A stretch of DNA of 64,000 bases from Sorex araneus (GCF_027595985.1 NC_073303.1:24856181-24920180), one strand, 5' to 3'. Positions 23,026 through 33,892 are shown, numbered from the stretch's first letter. Made by a program: numbers and translations. Notes: generated from the letters alone by a model not told the origin.

Positions 23026-23208
23026 TGAAACATCAGTGTATATTTCTTTCCTTCTTTGTTGGTGTTTTGGCCGTTCCTGGAATCAGTGGACCCTGAGGAT
23101 CCAGGGATCGAACCGAGACCTCTTCCATTCAAGGGTCCTTCTTCATGCTTTTGGGCTGTTATTTTTTTGTGAAGGATGGAGTCTGTTTGTTTGTAATTTG
23201 TAGGGGTG

Positions 23209-23270
23209 TTGCCAGGGATTGAACCCACAGCCTCAGGCCTGCAAGGCAAGTGCTGTAATCCTGAGTCACA
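23209..23270 (-). mobile_element. Old ID-like tRNA SINE fragment, minus strand
   Basis: GCCAGGGATTGAACCCACAG and GCAAGGCAAGTGCTG, then CTGAGTCACATC. Confidence 0.5.
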
Positions 23271-23465
23271 TCTTCAAGCTCTGGTCTGTAATCTGTAGGC
23301 ACATATCAACATTGCCTTTGTCTTTCCTAAGGGAAATGTTCCCAACTCCTAAGTCCATCTCAGGTAATACCTATTTCTTTGCATCACCACCTAGGTTTTG
23401 ACTTGCTGGCATGGAACAGATTATAAAACTTACTTTTTAAAAAGCTTTTCATTCATATGAGTCAA

Positions 23466-23712
23466 CTGTCCCTTGTCACTGTCATCCCATTGCTCATCGA
23501 TTTGCTCGAGCGGGCACCAGTAACGTCTCCATTGTGAGACTCGTTGTTACTGTTTTTGGAATATCAAATACACCATCTGGAGCAGGCTTTGCCGTGTGGG
23601 CGAGATACTCTCAGTAGCTTGCCAGGCTCTCCAAGAGGAGCGGAGGAATCAAACCCGGATTGGCCGCGTGCAAGGCGAATGCCCTACCCACTGTGCTATC
23701 GCTCCAGCACTT
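23466..23712 (-). mobile_element. Type B SINE (RTE-tailed), minus strand, with TSD
   Basis: Begins with the complement of the RTE-derived tail (TCATCCCATTGCTCATCGAT, GGGCACCAGTAACGTCTCC) and ends with the head complement GCTATCGCTCCAG. CATATGAGTCAA (23454) and CATATGATTCAA (23718) flank it with one difference. Confidence 0.92.
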
Positions 23713-24106
23713 AAATCCATATGATTCAAGATTAAAACAATATTGAAAAGTTTACATATAAAACCTTTGCTATTTCTATTCTGAATCCTAATTATGTTTA
23801 TTCATTTTACATATCCTTCTGGAATTTGGGGGTACTAATAGCAATATACACATGCATCACTTTCTACATATTCTTAACAACAACTAGCTTATAATCCATG
23901 CTGCTGTGTGCTTGGATTTCTTTCTTCTTGCTTACCATTGTTTTCAGACACTTTTGTAGTAGTATCTTGCAAACGTTAACTCATTTACTCTTCAGAATCT
24001 GATGAGACAGGTATTATTATCACTGTGTCTTACCGTTAAAGACACTGAAATGGTAGTGGAGAGTGGCAGTAGGAAGATTGACCAAAGGAAACATATGTGG
24101 GCTTGC
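23713..24106. other. Unique AT-rich sequence
   Basis: Nothing recognised. Confidence 0.4.
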
Positions 24107-24121
24107 AAGCTGACCGGCCCA

Positions 24122-24296
24122 GGGGTTGGAGTGATAGCACAGTGGATAGGGCGTTTGCCTTGCACACAGCCAATCTGGGTTCGAATCCCAGCATCCCATA
24201 TGGTCTCCTGAGCACCGCCAGGAGTCATTCCTGAGTGCAGAACCAGGAGTAACTCCTGTGCATCACAGAGTGTGACCCAAAAAGAAAAAAAAAAAA
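24122..24296 (+). mobile_element. SOR-type SINE (type A) with TSD
   Basis: Complete copy with an A-tail. AAGCTGACCGGCCCA and AAGCTGACCCGCCCA flank it (24107 and 24297), one difference in 15. Confidence 0.94.
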
Positions 24297-25154
24297 AAGC
24301 TGACCCGCCCAATTCTGCAGAGAGCATCCCTCCTCCTTCAGTGTCTCTCCCCATTGGCTCTGTTTCCTAAGGAGCCACGAAACCACTCCAGGACTGCCCC
24401 CCTTCCCACCCCCAAAACCCTCCCCCACCCCCACTCTCCAAGCTCCCTATCCATATTCTCCAGGTCCCTCTGAGACCCCAGCCCTCGGATTCACAGCTGC
24501 CAATTCCCCATCCTCATGCCTGAAATGGGCAGAGGCAGCCACAGGGAACATTCTAGAAGTCCTAAGCCTGACACTCCTCCAGCATGGCAAACCACCATTG
24601 CCAGCTGGCACCTTGCGATACCAGGTTATCTGGGAAGCTGCACCCACTAGGGGAGATAGGTGGATGGAGACTGGGCCAAAATGAAGTGGGAATTGCCCCC
24701 ACCCCACGCCCCCCACCACCACCCAAGACAAAACTAAACAAAACATGCTGTTGCCTCCTTCCGCCAGCATCCAAGGCTCTGCTGGATCCAGATGGCTACA
24801 GTCTCTCACTGCACACCGCCCGCCCTGAACCCCAGAAGTGAACGTGGATGCGCTGAAGGCCCTCGCACAGGACCGACTCCTGCCTGGACAGCTCTCCTGT
24901 TGACTTCCCTTCACGGGGCAGCCTGTGCTGGCACAGGCCCCCAGGAGCCCCGAGTGCCTACAAAACAGGACCTTGGCATCTAGTCATCTTTCTCCTGACA
25001 GAGGACCCGGATCCCTTGGGCGTCAGGCAGATAGAAAACTACGAAGAGAGCACTTGTCTGCTTGAGACCACGGCCTTGCTCCTTGTTGCCTTTTGCTTTA
25101 TTTATTTCAGCATTCATTTGCTTTATTTCTGCCTAAAACTCTCTTTTATTTTCT
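24297..25154. other. C-rich unique sequence
   Basis: Contains polypyrimidine runs (24390-24450, 24700-24730). Open frames here lack recognisable domains. Confidence 0.35.
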
Positions 25155-25325
25155 TACTTTTTTTTTTTTGGTTCTGGGGACTCACACAGCAGTGCTTAGG
25201 GCTCGTCCCTGGTTCTCTACTCAGGGATCACTCCTGGCAGTGCTCATATGTGCTAATAGGTGGTTCCAGGGATCAAACCCAGGCTGACTGCATGCAAAGT
25301 GTCTGCCATATGAGCACAATGACCT
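25155..25325 (-). mobile_element. Diverged SOR-type SINE, minus strand
   Basis: T-run, then CTCACACAGCAGTGCTTAGG, GATCAAACCCAGGCTGACTG. Confidence 0.7.
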
Positions 25326-25419
25326 TTGAAAGGTCTTTCTAACCTGTCCCCACGGTCTCCTGGGTCTCTTTCCGGGGATTCTGGTAAGTACTACTAGCTA
25401 CTTACAGATAGAAACTTGG

Positions 25420-25545
25420 CAGGGGCTATTCCTGGCTCTGCACTCCTGGTGCTGCTCAGGAGACCACATGGGATGCCAGGGATCAAACCCGGGTCAGCCG
25501 CGTGCAAGGCAAACACCCTACCTGCTGTACTATCACTCCGGCCCT
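25420..25545 (-). mobile_element. SOR-type SINE, minus strand, tail-truncated
   Basis: CTATTCCTGGCTCTGCACTC to CTATCACTCCGGCCC; lacks the A-tail side. Confidence 0.85.
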
Positions 25546-25918
25546 ATAATTTTTACTATTAGAAAGGTGTCAAACATTAACAAATGACAGTGACATGCAA
25601 AACTACATAGAATAATCAAATCCACCAAAAAATAACCAAGGGAAATAAATTAGCGAGACCCTTTCTTTTCAGGCACTGAAGTTATTCTCCTGTTATAACC
25701 ATGAGTAGGCAATGGCGTATTTATATGTTTCAAGTGGCAAAGCTGACGGGTAAAAAAGCTAAGTGATGGGCTCAAAGTCACACCAGGTGTGCAAGGCCTC
25801 ACCTTAGTCCCGCTGATAATCTACTAGATTGTGTGTGTGTGGTCCACACGGATGTGTGGTCCCAGGGATCCAACCCAGAGCATCACACAGGTAAGGCATG
25901 TGCTCTGCCACTAATAGA
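25546..25918. other. Unassigned, with ID-like SINE remnant
   Basis: 25855-25915 has CCCAGGGATCCAACCCAGAG and CTCTGCCACTAATAG, an ID-like tRNA SINE remnant on the minus strand. The rest is unassigned. Confidence 0.35.
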
Positions 25919-26090
25919 TTTTTTTTTTTTAATTTTGAGTCACACCCGGTAGTGTTTGGGGAATTATTCCCTGTGCAGTGCTTGTGGTGGCTCCTGGAGG
26001 TGCTCGGAGACTATCTGGGGCCGGAGGTAGGAGGTAGGGCTCCTGCATGCAAAGCCTGAGCCGCAGACCTTGGAGTCACCTCCCCAACCC
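25919..26090 (-). mobile_element. Old SOR-type SINE, minus strand
   Basis: T-run, GAGTCACACCCGGTAGTG, then GGTGGCTCCTGGAGGTGCTC; the head is degraded. Confidence 0.6.
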
Positions 26091-26441
26091 AACCACGCAC
26101 AGTTAAACACACTTGCTGGCCGTGGGAATTGTAGGGTAGCTGGCTGGCCCCTACAGGAATTTTCATTCTAGGTAGGACATTGGGGTGTCCACTGGGGGGC
26201 AGTGATGATCTGAACTGGGCCGTGGGCAGGCCACTTCCTGCTTGGCTGCTCCAGGGCTGGAATCAATACACTCCACTCATCTCCTGTGCCTCTGATTGCT
26301 GAGTCACAACGTGCTTCCTGAGCCAGCACGGGCAGGGCTGAGCAGAAAGTGGGGTGTGACTTCACCGGCCTTGGAAAGACCCTGCTCTCCCCAGATGCCT
26401 CTCTCTTCCACTGCCTGGAATTCTTTTTTGTTTTCTTTATC
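26091..26441. other. Unassigned sequence
   Basis: No gene or young repeat seen. Confidence 0.35.
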
Positions 26442-26702
26442 TAAACATCCGGATTTTGGACTCTCCTTCACTGCTGGTGGGAATGCTGACTGGTTGAGCC
26501 CTTTTGGAAAACAATATGGACATTTCTCAAAAAAATTAGAAACTGAGCTCCCATGAGACCCAGCAATACCACTTCTGGGAACATATCCCGGAGATGCAAA
26601 AAACTATAGTAGAAATAACTGCACTTGTATATTCATTGCAGCACTGTTTACTATGGCCAGAATCTGGAAAATACCCAAGTACCTGAGGACAGATGACTGG
26701 TT

Positions 26703-27137
26703 TTGTTTTTTTTTTTTTTACAGTTACAGATTTATACACTTTTGTGCTTATACTTCCCTCATACAAAGTTTGGGAACCCATCCCTTCACCAGTGCCCATT
26801 CTCCACCACCCGTAAACCCAGTGTCCCTCCCACCCTCCCCAATCCCATCTCCCCCCCACCCCACCCTGCCACTGTGGCAAGGCATTCCCTTCTGTTTTCT
26901 CTCTCTAATTAGCTGTTGTGGTTTGCAATAAAGGTGTTGAGTGGCCGCTGTGCTCAGTCTCTAGCCCTCATTCAGCCCGCAACTCCCTTCCCCCACATGG
27001 CCTTCGACTACAATGTAGTTGGTGATCGCTTCTCTGAGTTGACCTTTCCCCGGAACGTGAGGCCAGCCTCGAAGCCATGGAGTCAACCTCCTGGTACTTA
27101 TTTCTACAGTTCTTGGATGTTAGTCTCCCACTCGAGA
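26703..27137 (-). mobile_element. Nested L1 3' end, minus strand, with 14-bp TSD
   Basis: Poly(T), ACAGTTACAGATTTATACAC, AACCCATCCCTTCACCAGTG, CTGTTGTGGTTTGCAATAAA. ACAGATGACTGGTT lies at 26689-26702 and 27138-27151. Confidence 0.93.
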
Positions 27138-27168
27138 ACAGATGACTGGTTAAAGAAACTTTGGTACA

Positions 27169-27355
27169 GGGGCTGGAGCGATAGCACAGTGGGTAAGACG
27201 GTTGCCTTGCACGTGGCCGGCCCGGCTTCGATTCCCAGCATCCCATATGATCCCCCGAGCACCACCAGACCAGGAGTAATTCCTGAGTGCAGAGCCAGGA
27301 GTCAGCCCTGTATATCGCCGGGTGTGACCCAAAAACCAAAAAAAAAAAAAAAAAA
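27169..27355 (+). mobile_element. Nested SOR-type SINE (type A)
   Basis: Complete copy with a long A-tail inside the host L1. AAACTTTGGTA (27156) and AAACTTTGATA (27356) flank it. Confidence 0.94.
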
Positions 27356-27442
27356 AAACTTTGATATATCAACACAATGGAATACTACACAGTTGTTAGA
27401 AAAGATGAGGTCATGAAATTTGCTTATAGGTGGATCAACATG

Positions 27443-30400
27443 AAAAGTATTATGTTGGGATGTCCGGGCCGGCTGGGCCGGGGCCGCGGACGAGATGGCG
27501 GAAGGCGGAGGCTGCCGTGAGCGACCGGATGCGGAGACCCAGAAAACCGAGCTGGGGGCCCTGATGAGGACCACGCTCCAGCGAGGGGCGCAGTGGTATC
27601 TTATTGACAGTCGGTGGTTTAAGCAGTGGAAGAAATATGTGGGCTTCGACAGCTGGGATATGTACAATGTGGGTGAACACAACCTGTTTCCTGGCCCAAT
27701 AGATAACTCTGGACTCTTTTCAGATCCAGAGAGTCAGACCCTGAAAGAACATTTAATTGATGAATTGGATTATGTATTGGTTCCAACTGAGGCCTGGAAC
27801 AAGTTGTTAAACTGGTATGGTTGTGTTGAAGGGCAACAGCCCATTGTGAGAAAGGTTGTGGAGCATGGCCTGTTTGTCAAACACTGCAAAGTGGAAGTGT
27901 ACTTGCTGGAACTGAAGCTCTGTGAGAATAGTGACCCCACCAATGTTCTGAGTTGCCATTTCAGCAAGGCAGATACCATTGCAACCATTGAGAAGGAGAT
28001 GCGGAAACTGTTCAACATTCCTGCAGAACGTGAAACAAGACTGTGGAACAAATACATGAGCGATACCTATGAGCAGTTGAGCAAGTGCGATAACACTGTT
28101 CAGGATGCGGGGCTTTACCAGGGCCAGGTGCTAGTAATTGAGCCTCAGAATGAAGATGGTACATGGCCGAGGCAGACCCTTCAGACAAAATCAAGCACTG
28201 CGCCTAGCAGAAATTTCACTACCTCTCCCAAATCGTCAGCGAGCCCCTACACCTCAGCGGCTGCCTCTCCCGTTGCAAATGGTGATAGCACTAACACTTC
28301 TGGGGTGCACAGTTCCAGTGTCAGCCGGGGTGGCTCTGGCTTCTCTGCTTCGTATAATTGTCAGGAAGACTCGTCATCTCAAGTACAACCTGGGATCTGT
28401 GGACTCAGAAACCTGGGGAACACCTGCTTCATGAACTCGGCTTTGCAGTGCTTGAGCAACACCGCGCCACTGACGGACTACTTCCTTGACGATGAATATG
28501 AAGCGGAGATCAACAGAGACAACCCGCTGGGGATGAAAGGGGAAATCACAGAGGCCTATGCAGAGCTCATTAAGCAGATGTGGTCTGGCAGGGATGCCCA
28601 TGTGGCACCACGTATGTTCAAAACACAAGTGGGACGTTTTGCCCCCCAGTTTTCTGGCTACCAGCAGCAAGACTCTCAGGAGCTGTTAGCCTTTCTTCTG
28701 GATGGATTGCATGAAGATCTGAACCGAGTGAAGAAGAAGCCCTACCTGGAGCCGAAGGACGCCAATGGGCGGCCAGATGCGGTGGTAGCAAAGGAAGCCT
28801 GGGAGAACCACAGGTTAAGGAATGATTCTGTGATTGTGGATACATTCCATGGCCTCTTCAAGTCTACTTTGGTTTGCCCTGAGTGTGCAAAGGTTTCAGT
28901 GACCTTTGACCCATTTTGCTATCTCACTCTCCCACTGCCCTTGAAGAAAGATCGAGTTATGGAGGTCTTCCTGGTTCCTGCTGACCCTCGCTGCAGACCT
29001 ACTCAGTACCGAGTGATTGTGCCACTGATGGGGGCCGTGTCTGATCTCTGCGAGGCGCTCTCCAGGCTGTCTGGCATTGCTGCAGAAAATATGGTGGTCA
29101 CTGATGTATATAACCATCGATTCCACAAAATTTTCCAAATGGATGAAGGTTTGAACCACATCATGCCTCGGGATGACATCTTTGTGTATGAAGTCTGCAG
29201 CACCTCCACTGATGGTACAGAGTACATCACACTTCCAATCTACTTCAGGGAGAGGAAGTCCAGGCCTCCGAGTACATCCTCGGTAGCAGTGCTTTATGGA
29301 CAGCCACTGCTGGTTTCCGTCCCCAAGCACAAACTAACCGTCGATTCTTTGTACCAGGCTGTCTGTGAGCGTATCAGCCGCTATATAAAACAGCCTTTGC
29401 CTGATGAGTCTGGCAGCTCGCCCTTGGAGCCCGGGTCCTGCAATGGCTCCAGGGGCAGCTGTGAAGGAGAAGATGAAGAAGAAATGGAGCATCAGGAAGA
29501 AGGTAAAGAGCAGCTGTCTGAGACGGAAGGCAGTGGTGAGGAGGAGCTGGGAAATGACCAGGGTGAGACTACCCAGAAGGTCCGAGACCAGCGCTGTCCC
29601 AGGAGGCTTTTTACCTTCAGCCTTGTGAACTCCTACGGAACAGCTGACATCAATTCACTGGCAACAGATGGAAAACTACTTAAACTCAACTCTCGATCCA
29701 CACTGGCCATTGATTGGGACAGTGAGACCCGAAGCATTTACTATGATGAGCAAGAGTCCGAGGCCTATGAGAAGCATGTGAGCATGTTGCAGCCGCAGAA
29801 GAAGAAGAAGATGGCCGTGGCGCTCAGAGATTGCATCGAGCTCTTGACCACAATGGAGACCCTTGGAGAACATGACCCCTGGTACTGTCCCAACTGTAAG
29901 AAGCATCAGCAGGCCACAAAGAAGTTTGATCTGTGGTCCTTGCCCAAGATACTGGTGGTCCACCTCAAACGTTTCTCCTACAACAGATACTGGAGAGATA
30001 AACTTGACACTGTTGTGGAGTTCCCAGTCAGAGGTCTGAACATGTCCGAGTTTATCTGTGACCGATCAGCAAGACCGTATGTGTATGACCTCATCGCCGT
30101 GTCCAATCATTATGGAGCCATGGGGGTTGGCCACTACACTGCTTATGCGAAGAACAAACTGAATGGGAAATGGTATTATTTTGATGATAGCAACGTGTCC
30201 TTGGCCTCTGAGGATCAGATAGTGACAAAAGCTGCTTATGTGCTGTTTTACCAGCGTCAAGATGATGAATTTTATAAGACTCCTTCACATACAAGTTTTC
30301 CTGGACCTTCTGACGGAGGGATGAGGCCCAGCGGCTCGCAGCAGGGCATGGGGGATGACGAGGCATGCAGCATGGACACCAACTGATATGGCCTCCGTTG

Positions 30401-30824
30401 CCCACGCACCAGGGGCGTCCCCAGGAGAACATCTTTGACACTGGAGACTGTAGTGCTCAGTCTAAAAACCAGATGAGAAAATTCCCTTTTACGAGTGGAA
30501 GAAAAAAATATCCTGTTTGCTCAGAAGGGTTAATTATTTTTCTTTTAAAATAGGTGGTGAAAAAGTTCTGTAAAACCTATGGAGCTGTGGAAGGGGGTTG
30601 GGAGTGGGGGGCATTGATATAGTATGTCTGATGGATTCCAAAGAACAGAGAAACACACTGTAATCAAGAATGGGACGGCAAGGAGACCCAGCTCTCTGCT
30701 GCTGCCTGCCTGGATTTCTCATTCTGGTACTGGCTGCTGGACACCCCAGTAGTCTGCCAGCATAAACCAAGCCTCGAGTAAACTATATGTTGTCCCCCTT
30801 AAAAAAAAAAAAAAGTATTATGTT
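27443..30824 (+). mobile_element. USP4: USP4 processed retrocopy (whole insertion with TSDs)
   Basis: A spliced USP4 mRNA copied into the host L1. The direct repeat AAAAGTATTATGTT lies at 27443-27456 and 30811-30824. The cDNA covers 27457-30810: a 38-nt GC-rich 5' UTR, the full coding sequence without introns, a 414-nt 3' UTR with AGTAAA at 30777-30782, and an A14 run from 30801 (its last four A's shared with the TSD). The site, reading TG/AAAAG on the top strand, is compatible with an L1 endonuclease nick. Confidence 0.97.
27495..30386 (+). CDS. USP4: USP4-like deubiquitinase, intact intronless retrocopy, 963 aa
   Basis: USP4 is a cysteine protease that removes ubiquitin from substrates and shuttles between nucleus and cytoplasm. 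The frame is open for 963 codons, the same length as human USP4. By family layout there is a DUSP domain (about 11-122), a ubiquitin-like domain (about 142-226) and a split USP catalytic domain (about 302-922). Key residues are present: Cys311 in [16 protein letters not shown] from 390, zinc ligands Cys461/464 and Cys798/801, His880 in GHYTAYAKN, Asp897/898 in YYFDDSN. An export-like [10 protein letters not shown] (133) and a basic QPQKKKK (766) are kept. Numbering after the acidic insert is one lower than in human, then restored near the C-terminus. It is intronless, with a TSD and poly(A), so it is a retrocopy and not the parent gene. No promoter of its own is evident. Function is open: either young or selected. 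Confidence 0.9.
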   Translation: MAEGGGCRERPDAETQKTELGALMRTTLQRGAQWYLIDSRWFKQWKKYVGFDSWDMYNVGEHNLFPGPIDNSGLFSDPESQTLKEHLIDELDYVLVPTEAWNKLLNWYGCVEGQQPIVRKVVEHGLFVKHCKVEVYLLELKLCENSDPTNVLSCHFSKADTIATIEKEMRKLFNIPAERETRLWNKYMSDTYEQLSKCDNTVQDAGLYQGQVLVIEPQNEDGTWPRQTLQTKSSTAPSRNFTTSPKSSASPYTSAAASPVANGDSTNTSGVHSSSVSRGGSGFSASYNCQEDSSSQVQPGICGLRNLGNTCFMNSALQCLSNTAPLTDYFLDDEYEAEINRDNPLGMKGEITEAYAELIKQMWSGRDAHVAPRMFKTQVGRFAPQFSGYQQQDSQELLAFLLDGLHEDLNRVKKKPYLEPKDANGRPDAVVAKEAWENHRLRNDSVIVDTFHGLFKSTLVCPECAKVSVTFDPFCYLTLPLPLKKDRVMEVFLVPADPRCRPTQYRVIVPLMGAVSDLCEALSRLSGIAAENMVVTDVYNHRFHKIFQMDEGLNHIMPRDDIFVYEVCSTSTDGTEYITLPIYFRERKSRPPSTSSVAVLYGQPLLVSVPKHKLTVDSLYQAVCERISRYIKQPLPDESGSSPLEPGSCNGSRGSCEGEDEEEMEHQEEGKEQLSETEGSGEEELGNDQGETTQKVRDQRCPRRLFTFSLVNSYGTADINSLATDGKLLKLNSRSTLAIDWDSETRSIYYDEQESEAYEKHVSMLQPQKKKKMAVALRDCIELLTTMETLGEHDPWYCPNCKKHQQATKKFDLWSLPKILVVHLKRFSYNRYWRDKLDTVVEFPVRGLNMSEFICDRSARPYVYDLIAVSNHYGAMGVGHYTAYAKNKLNGKWYYFDDSNVSLASEDQIVTKAAYVLFYQRQDDEFYKTPSHTSFPGPSDGGMRPSGSQQGMGDDEACSMDTN

Positions 30825-31092
30825 AAGTGAAATGAGTCAGAAAGAGAGGGACAGACATAGGAAGACTGCACTCATTTGTGGAATATAAAGTAACAGAATG
30901 GGAGACTAACACCCAAGGATAGTAGAGATAAGGACCAGGAATATTGCTCCACGGCTTGGAAGCCAGCCTCATATGCTGGGGGAAAAGGCAGCTCAGATAG
31001 AGAAGAGATCATCAAGTAAAGGGTGCTAGGAGGGCCTGCTCGGGATGGGAATGTGTGCTGAAAGTAGACTATAGACCAAACCTGATGGCCAC

Positions 31093-31290
31093 TTTTTTTT
31101 TTTTTTTTTTTTTTTTTTTGCTTTTTGGGTCACACCTGGCGATGCACAGGGGTTACTCCTGGCTCTGCACTCAGGAATTACCTGTGGCTATATGGGATGC
31201 TGGGATTTGAACCCGGGTCGACCGGAGTGCAGAGCCAGGAGTCAGCTCTGCAAGGCAAACGCCCTACCTGCTGTGCTATCTCTCCAGCCC
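31093..31290 (-). mobile_element. Nested SOR-type SINE, minus strand, with an internal inverted piece
   Basis: Poly(T) to CTATCTCTCCAGCCC. The TSD CTGATGGCCAC lies at 31082-31092 and 31291-31301. In the middle, 31224-31251 reads GAGTGCAGAGCCAGGAGTCA, which belongs to the opposite strand of the element. Confidence 0.93.
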
Positions 31291-31576
31291 CTGATGGCCA
31301 CTTATTACCTGTATTGCAAACCACAACACCCAAAAGGAGAGAGAGAACAAAAGGGAATGTGCCTGCCAGAGAGGTGGAGTGGGGGGAAATGGGGAGTATG
31401 GTGGGAGGGATACTGGGATCACTGGTGGTCCAGAGCACTGGTGGAGGGATGGGTACTTGATCATTGTATGACTGAAACGTAAGCACGAAAGTTTGTAAGT
31501 CTGTAACTGTACCTCATGGTGATACATTAAAAAATAATAATTTTAAAAATAACATAAAAAATATAAATAAACATCC

Positions 31577-31835
31577 ACATCTCCAAAGTTGTTCATGCTA
31601 CAGCTATTTCAGGCATTCTATGTTCCAACACCCATCCCACCATCAGTGTGAACTTCCCTCCACCCCTGTCCCCAGTTTCCCGCCTGTCCCCAAGCCTGCC
31701 CCCAAGGCAGGCACCAGATTGTTTAGTTTTAATTGCTTGTTACAACACGAACTAAAAAATGACTCTTATATTAATAATTCCCTTTGTCATGGGGGTTGTT
31801 GCTTAGATGTATGGGATGGCACACGCTTGTTGGCT
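31577..31835 (-). mobile_element. L1-related 3' end, minus strand
   Basis: CAACACCCATCCCACCATCA, CCTGTCCCCAAGCCTGCCCC, TTTAATTGCTTGTTACAACA. Confidence 0.75.
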
Positions 31836-32010
31836 CTCTGAGGTGTCTGAGGTGACACAGGTGCTGGCTCTCTGAGGTGACACAGGTGCTGGCTCTCTGA
31901 GGTGACACAGATGCTGGCTCTCTGAGGTGACACAGGTGCTGGCTCTCTGAGGTGACACAGGTGCTGGCTCTCTGAGGTTACCACAGAGCTGCTGGCTCTC
32001 TGAGGTTGCA
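31836..32010. repeat. 25-bp minisatellite
   Basis: About six copies with the unit GTGCTGGCTCTCTGAGGTGA plus CACAG, exact 25-bp spacing (31861, 31886, 31911, 31936, 31961) and decay at both ends. It lies in the L1-related sequence. Confidence 0.95.
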
Positions 32011-32094
32011 CGGGCATGCTGACTATTACGTCAGTTTGCCTTAAAATTTGGATTCCATCCCTGCTCTGAAGAGGAGCTGGTAGCACTTGAAATT

Positions 32095-32430
32095 TCTTTT
32101 TTTTTAATTTTTTAAAATTTTTCATAAAGTCGTTCATAATTGTTTACATTCAATATTTCAACACCAATCCCACCACCATTGCACCTTCCCACCACCCTTA
32201 CTTTGAATCTTCCCACCACCACCCCATCCTGCCCCTTAGGCAGATGCTAAATAGTTTATGGAGCTTGTGTAGCTGAGTTGGAGGTGGTTTGTGGGTGTGT
32301 CTCCCACATACCTAACTTTTGGCCATTTCATTTCTCAGGAAACTTGGTCCCAAGTTGTTGGGGTCTGGTCAGAGGCACAGCAGCAATTTTGGGGTATCAG
32401 AAAGCCTGATGTCACCATTAGGCTGCTGAT
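32095..32430 (-). mobile_element. L1-related 3' end, minus strand
   Basis: CATAAAGTCGTTCATAATTG, CAATATTTCAACACCAATCC, CCACCACCCTTACTTTGAAT. The right limit is uncertain. Confidence 0.7.
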
Positions 32431-32739
32431 GCACTCGCCCCACAGGTACAGGCTGACCTGCTGGGCGGCACCGTAACCCCCCTGCCCAGCATTCTTAAGT
32501 GGGGAACAGTCTGTCTTTCCATAACGAACAACAATGGAACTAGCTGCGCTTCTCAGATTTGCACAGCGCTTCATCTCCTGGGAGCCTGGATGGAAATGCA
32601 GAGTCTGGTTCACCAGCCCAGAGGAGGGCCCGAGATTCTGCCTACTAGATCCCCCGGGGAGCTATTGCCCTCCCCGCCCCCCCCTCCCCCCGTCACCAGA
32701 AGTGCTTTGGAAGGACTGGTTTTATGCAGCTATGTCCTA
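32431..32739. other. Unassigned sequence
   Basis: No gene recognised. C-run at 32675-32690. Confidence 0.35.
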
Positions 32740-32743
32740 AGTG

Positions 32744-33365
32744 TGTGAGGGCAAAACTGATGCCATGACAAGCTGTAGCTAACATTATGTCTCAACTGGG
32801 CCTCAGTTTCTGTTTCCCCAAAGTAGAACTTGCAGGTTGGTTTTTTTTTCTTTTTGGGTCACACCTGGCAATGCACAGGGGTTACTCCTGGCTCTGCACT
32901 CAGGAATTACTCCTGGAGGTGCTCAGGACCATATGGGATGCTGGGAATCGAACCCGGGTCGGGCAAACGCCCTACCCTCTGTGCTATTGCTCCAGCCCTT
33001 AGAACTTGCAGTTTCTGGTAAACTCCCAGCAGAGTAATTTGCTGAGATAAGAAATTGGGCAGTCGGGTCTGGCCGGTCATGAGGGTTCACTGTAACCTCC
33101 TTAGAAACTGTCACTAACCATTGTCTAATTGCTGACCACTGTTGTAAGAGGGTGGATGCTAAAAATAACCCAGTATATAGACTTCTCTTAACTTGAACCC
33201 TATAGATTTGGAGCTGGGGTCCTTGTCAAGACTCCGCTGTGTTGGATGAGACTTGGACCCTAGCTCGGGCTAGCGCTGGCTTGGGCTTGTAATAAAGTTG
33301 TTTTTGCATTATCGTGTGTGGACTTGGACTCTCCGAAACTGGGGATCTGAAACTCGGGCACAACA
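32744..33365 (+). mobile_element. Solo ERV LTR split by a SINE
   Basis: Starts TGTGAGG and ends CACAACA, flanked by the 4-bp repeat AGTG (32740-32743 and 33366-33369). Removing the SINE leaves about 450 bp. It has a TATA-like GTATATAG (33173-33180) and AATAAA (33291-33296) about 110 bp apart, as in a U3-R-U5 order. There is no internal retroviral sequence, so it is a solo LTR. A 4-bp duplication and this layout fit a gammaretrovirus-like (ERV1) group; that assignment is inference. Confidence 0.82.
32836..32999 (-). mobile_element. SOR-type SINE (type A) inside the LTR
   Basis: T-tail to GCTATTGCTCCAGCCC, with TSD TAGAACTTGCAG at 32824-32835 and 33000-33011. A small deletion removes part of the B-box flank. 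Confidence 0.94.
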
Positions 33366-33369
33366 AGTG

Positions 33370-33892
33370 CTTTTCGAAGCATTGCTCATGCTTCACTGAA
33401 GGGGTGAAATCAGCTTCGTGGGTCGAGAAGTACTTTTAAAAATATAAACTTTTAAAAATATAAAATATAAACATAATGGAGGACATCATACATAGTAAAG
33501 GCAGCTGGGATTTCGTGCCAGTTCTGCATGCTATTTTGATATGCATGCACGAAGGTTATGTTTGTTTCCTCTGCTCAGCAAAATGCTGCGGTAGAACTGG
33601 AGACATTAGCAGCAGCAAATTCTATACATGCAGGTATAAATCACAGGGCTGGAGAAGACGGAGATTCAAAGTGAACGTTCTGGAAAGTCTGAATACTGAC
33701 AGTGATGTCATTTCTTGATAATAGAAGAAAACATGGTAAGCCATAAACAAGTGGGAGCGTCCACACCCTAACAATAACTCTGGGCCTGATCATGGCGTGC
33801 GTGTTAGATGCGAGGTGCGTGGGAAAACACCTTTGAGAAAAAAAAAAAAAAAAAAGGCTCTAGCTGGCGTTCACCTCCACTTCCCCGTCTGG
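33370..33892. other. Unassigned sequence
   Basis: An 80-codon frame at 33476-33718 has no recognisable domain. A-run at 33838-33855. Confidence 0.3.

Larger units (their letters stand above)
26442..31576 (+). mobile_element. Plus-strand L1 3' end hosting four nested insertions
   Basis: L1 pieces in order: 26451-26702, 27138-27168, 27356-27456, 30811-31092 and 31291-31567. Together they read as one continuous L1 3' region, including GGAATACTACACAGTTGTTA, AAGTGAAATGAGTCAGAAAG and GGTGGAGGGATGGGTACTTG, ending in CATGGTGATACATTAAAAAA. The possible TSD TAAACATCC flanks the whole stack (26442-26450 and 31568-31576). Inserted later: a minus-strand L1, two SINEs and the USP4 retrocopy. Confidence 0.85.

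Noticed and set aside
27495-30386. The USP4 frame as the parental USP4 gene
   Set aside because: No introns, a poly(A) tail and perfect TSDs inside an L1 show it is a retrocopy.
31836-32010. Regular repeats as a CRISPR array
   Set aside because: The 25-bp units are contiguous without unique spacers, and the genome is mammalian.
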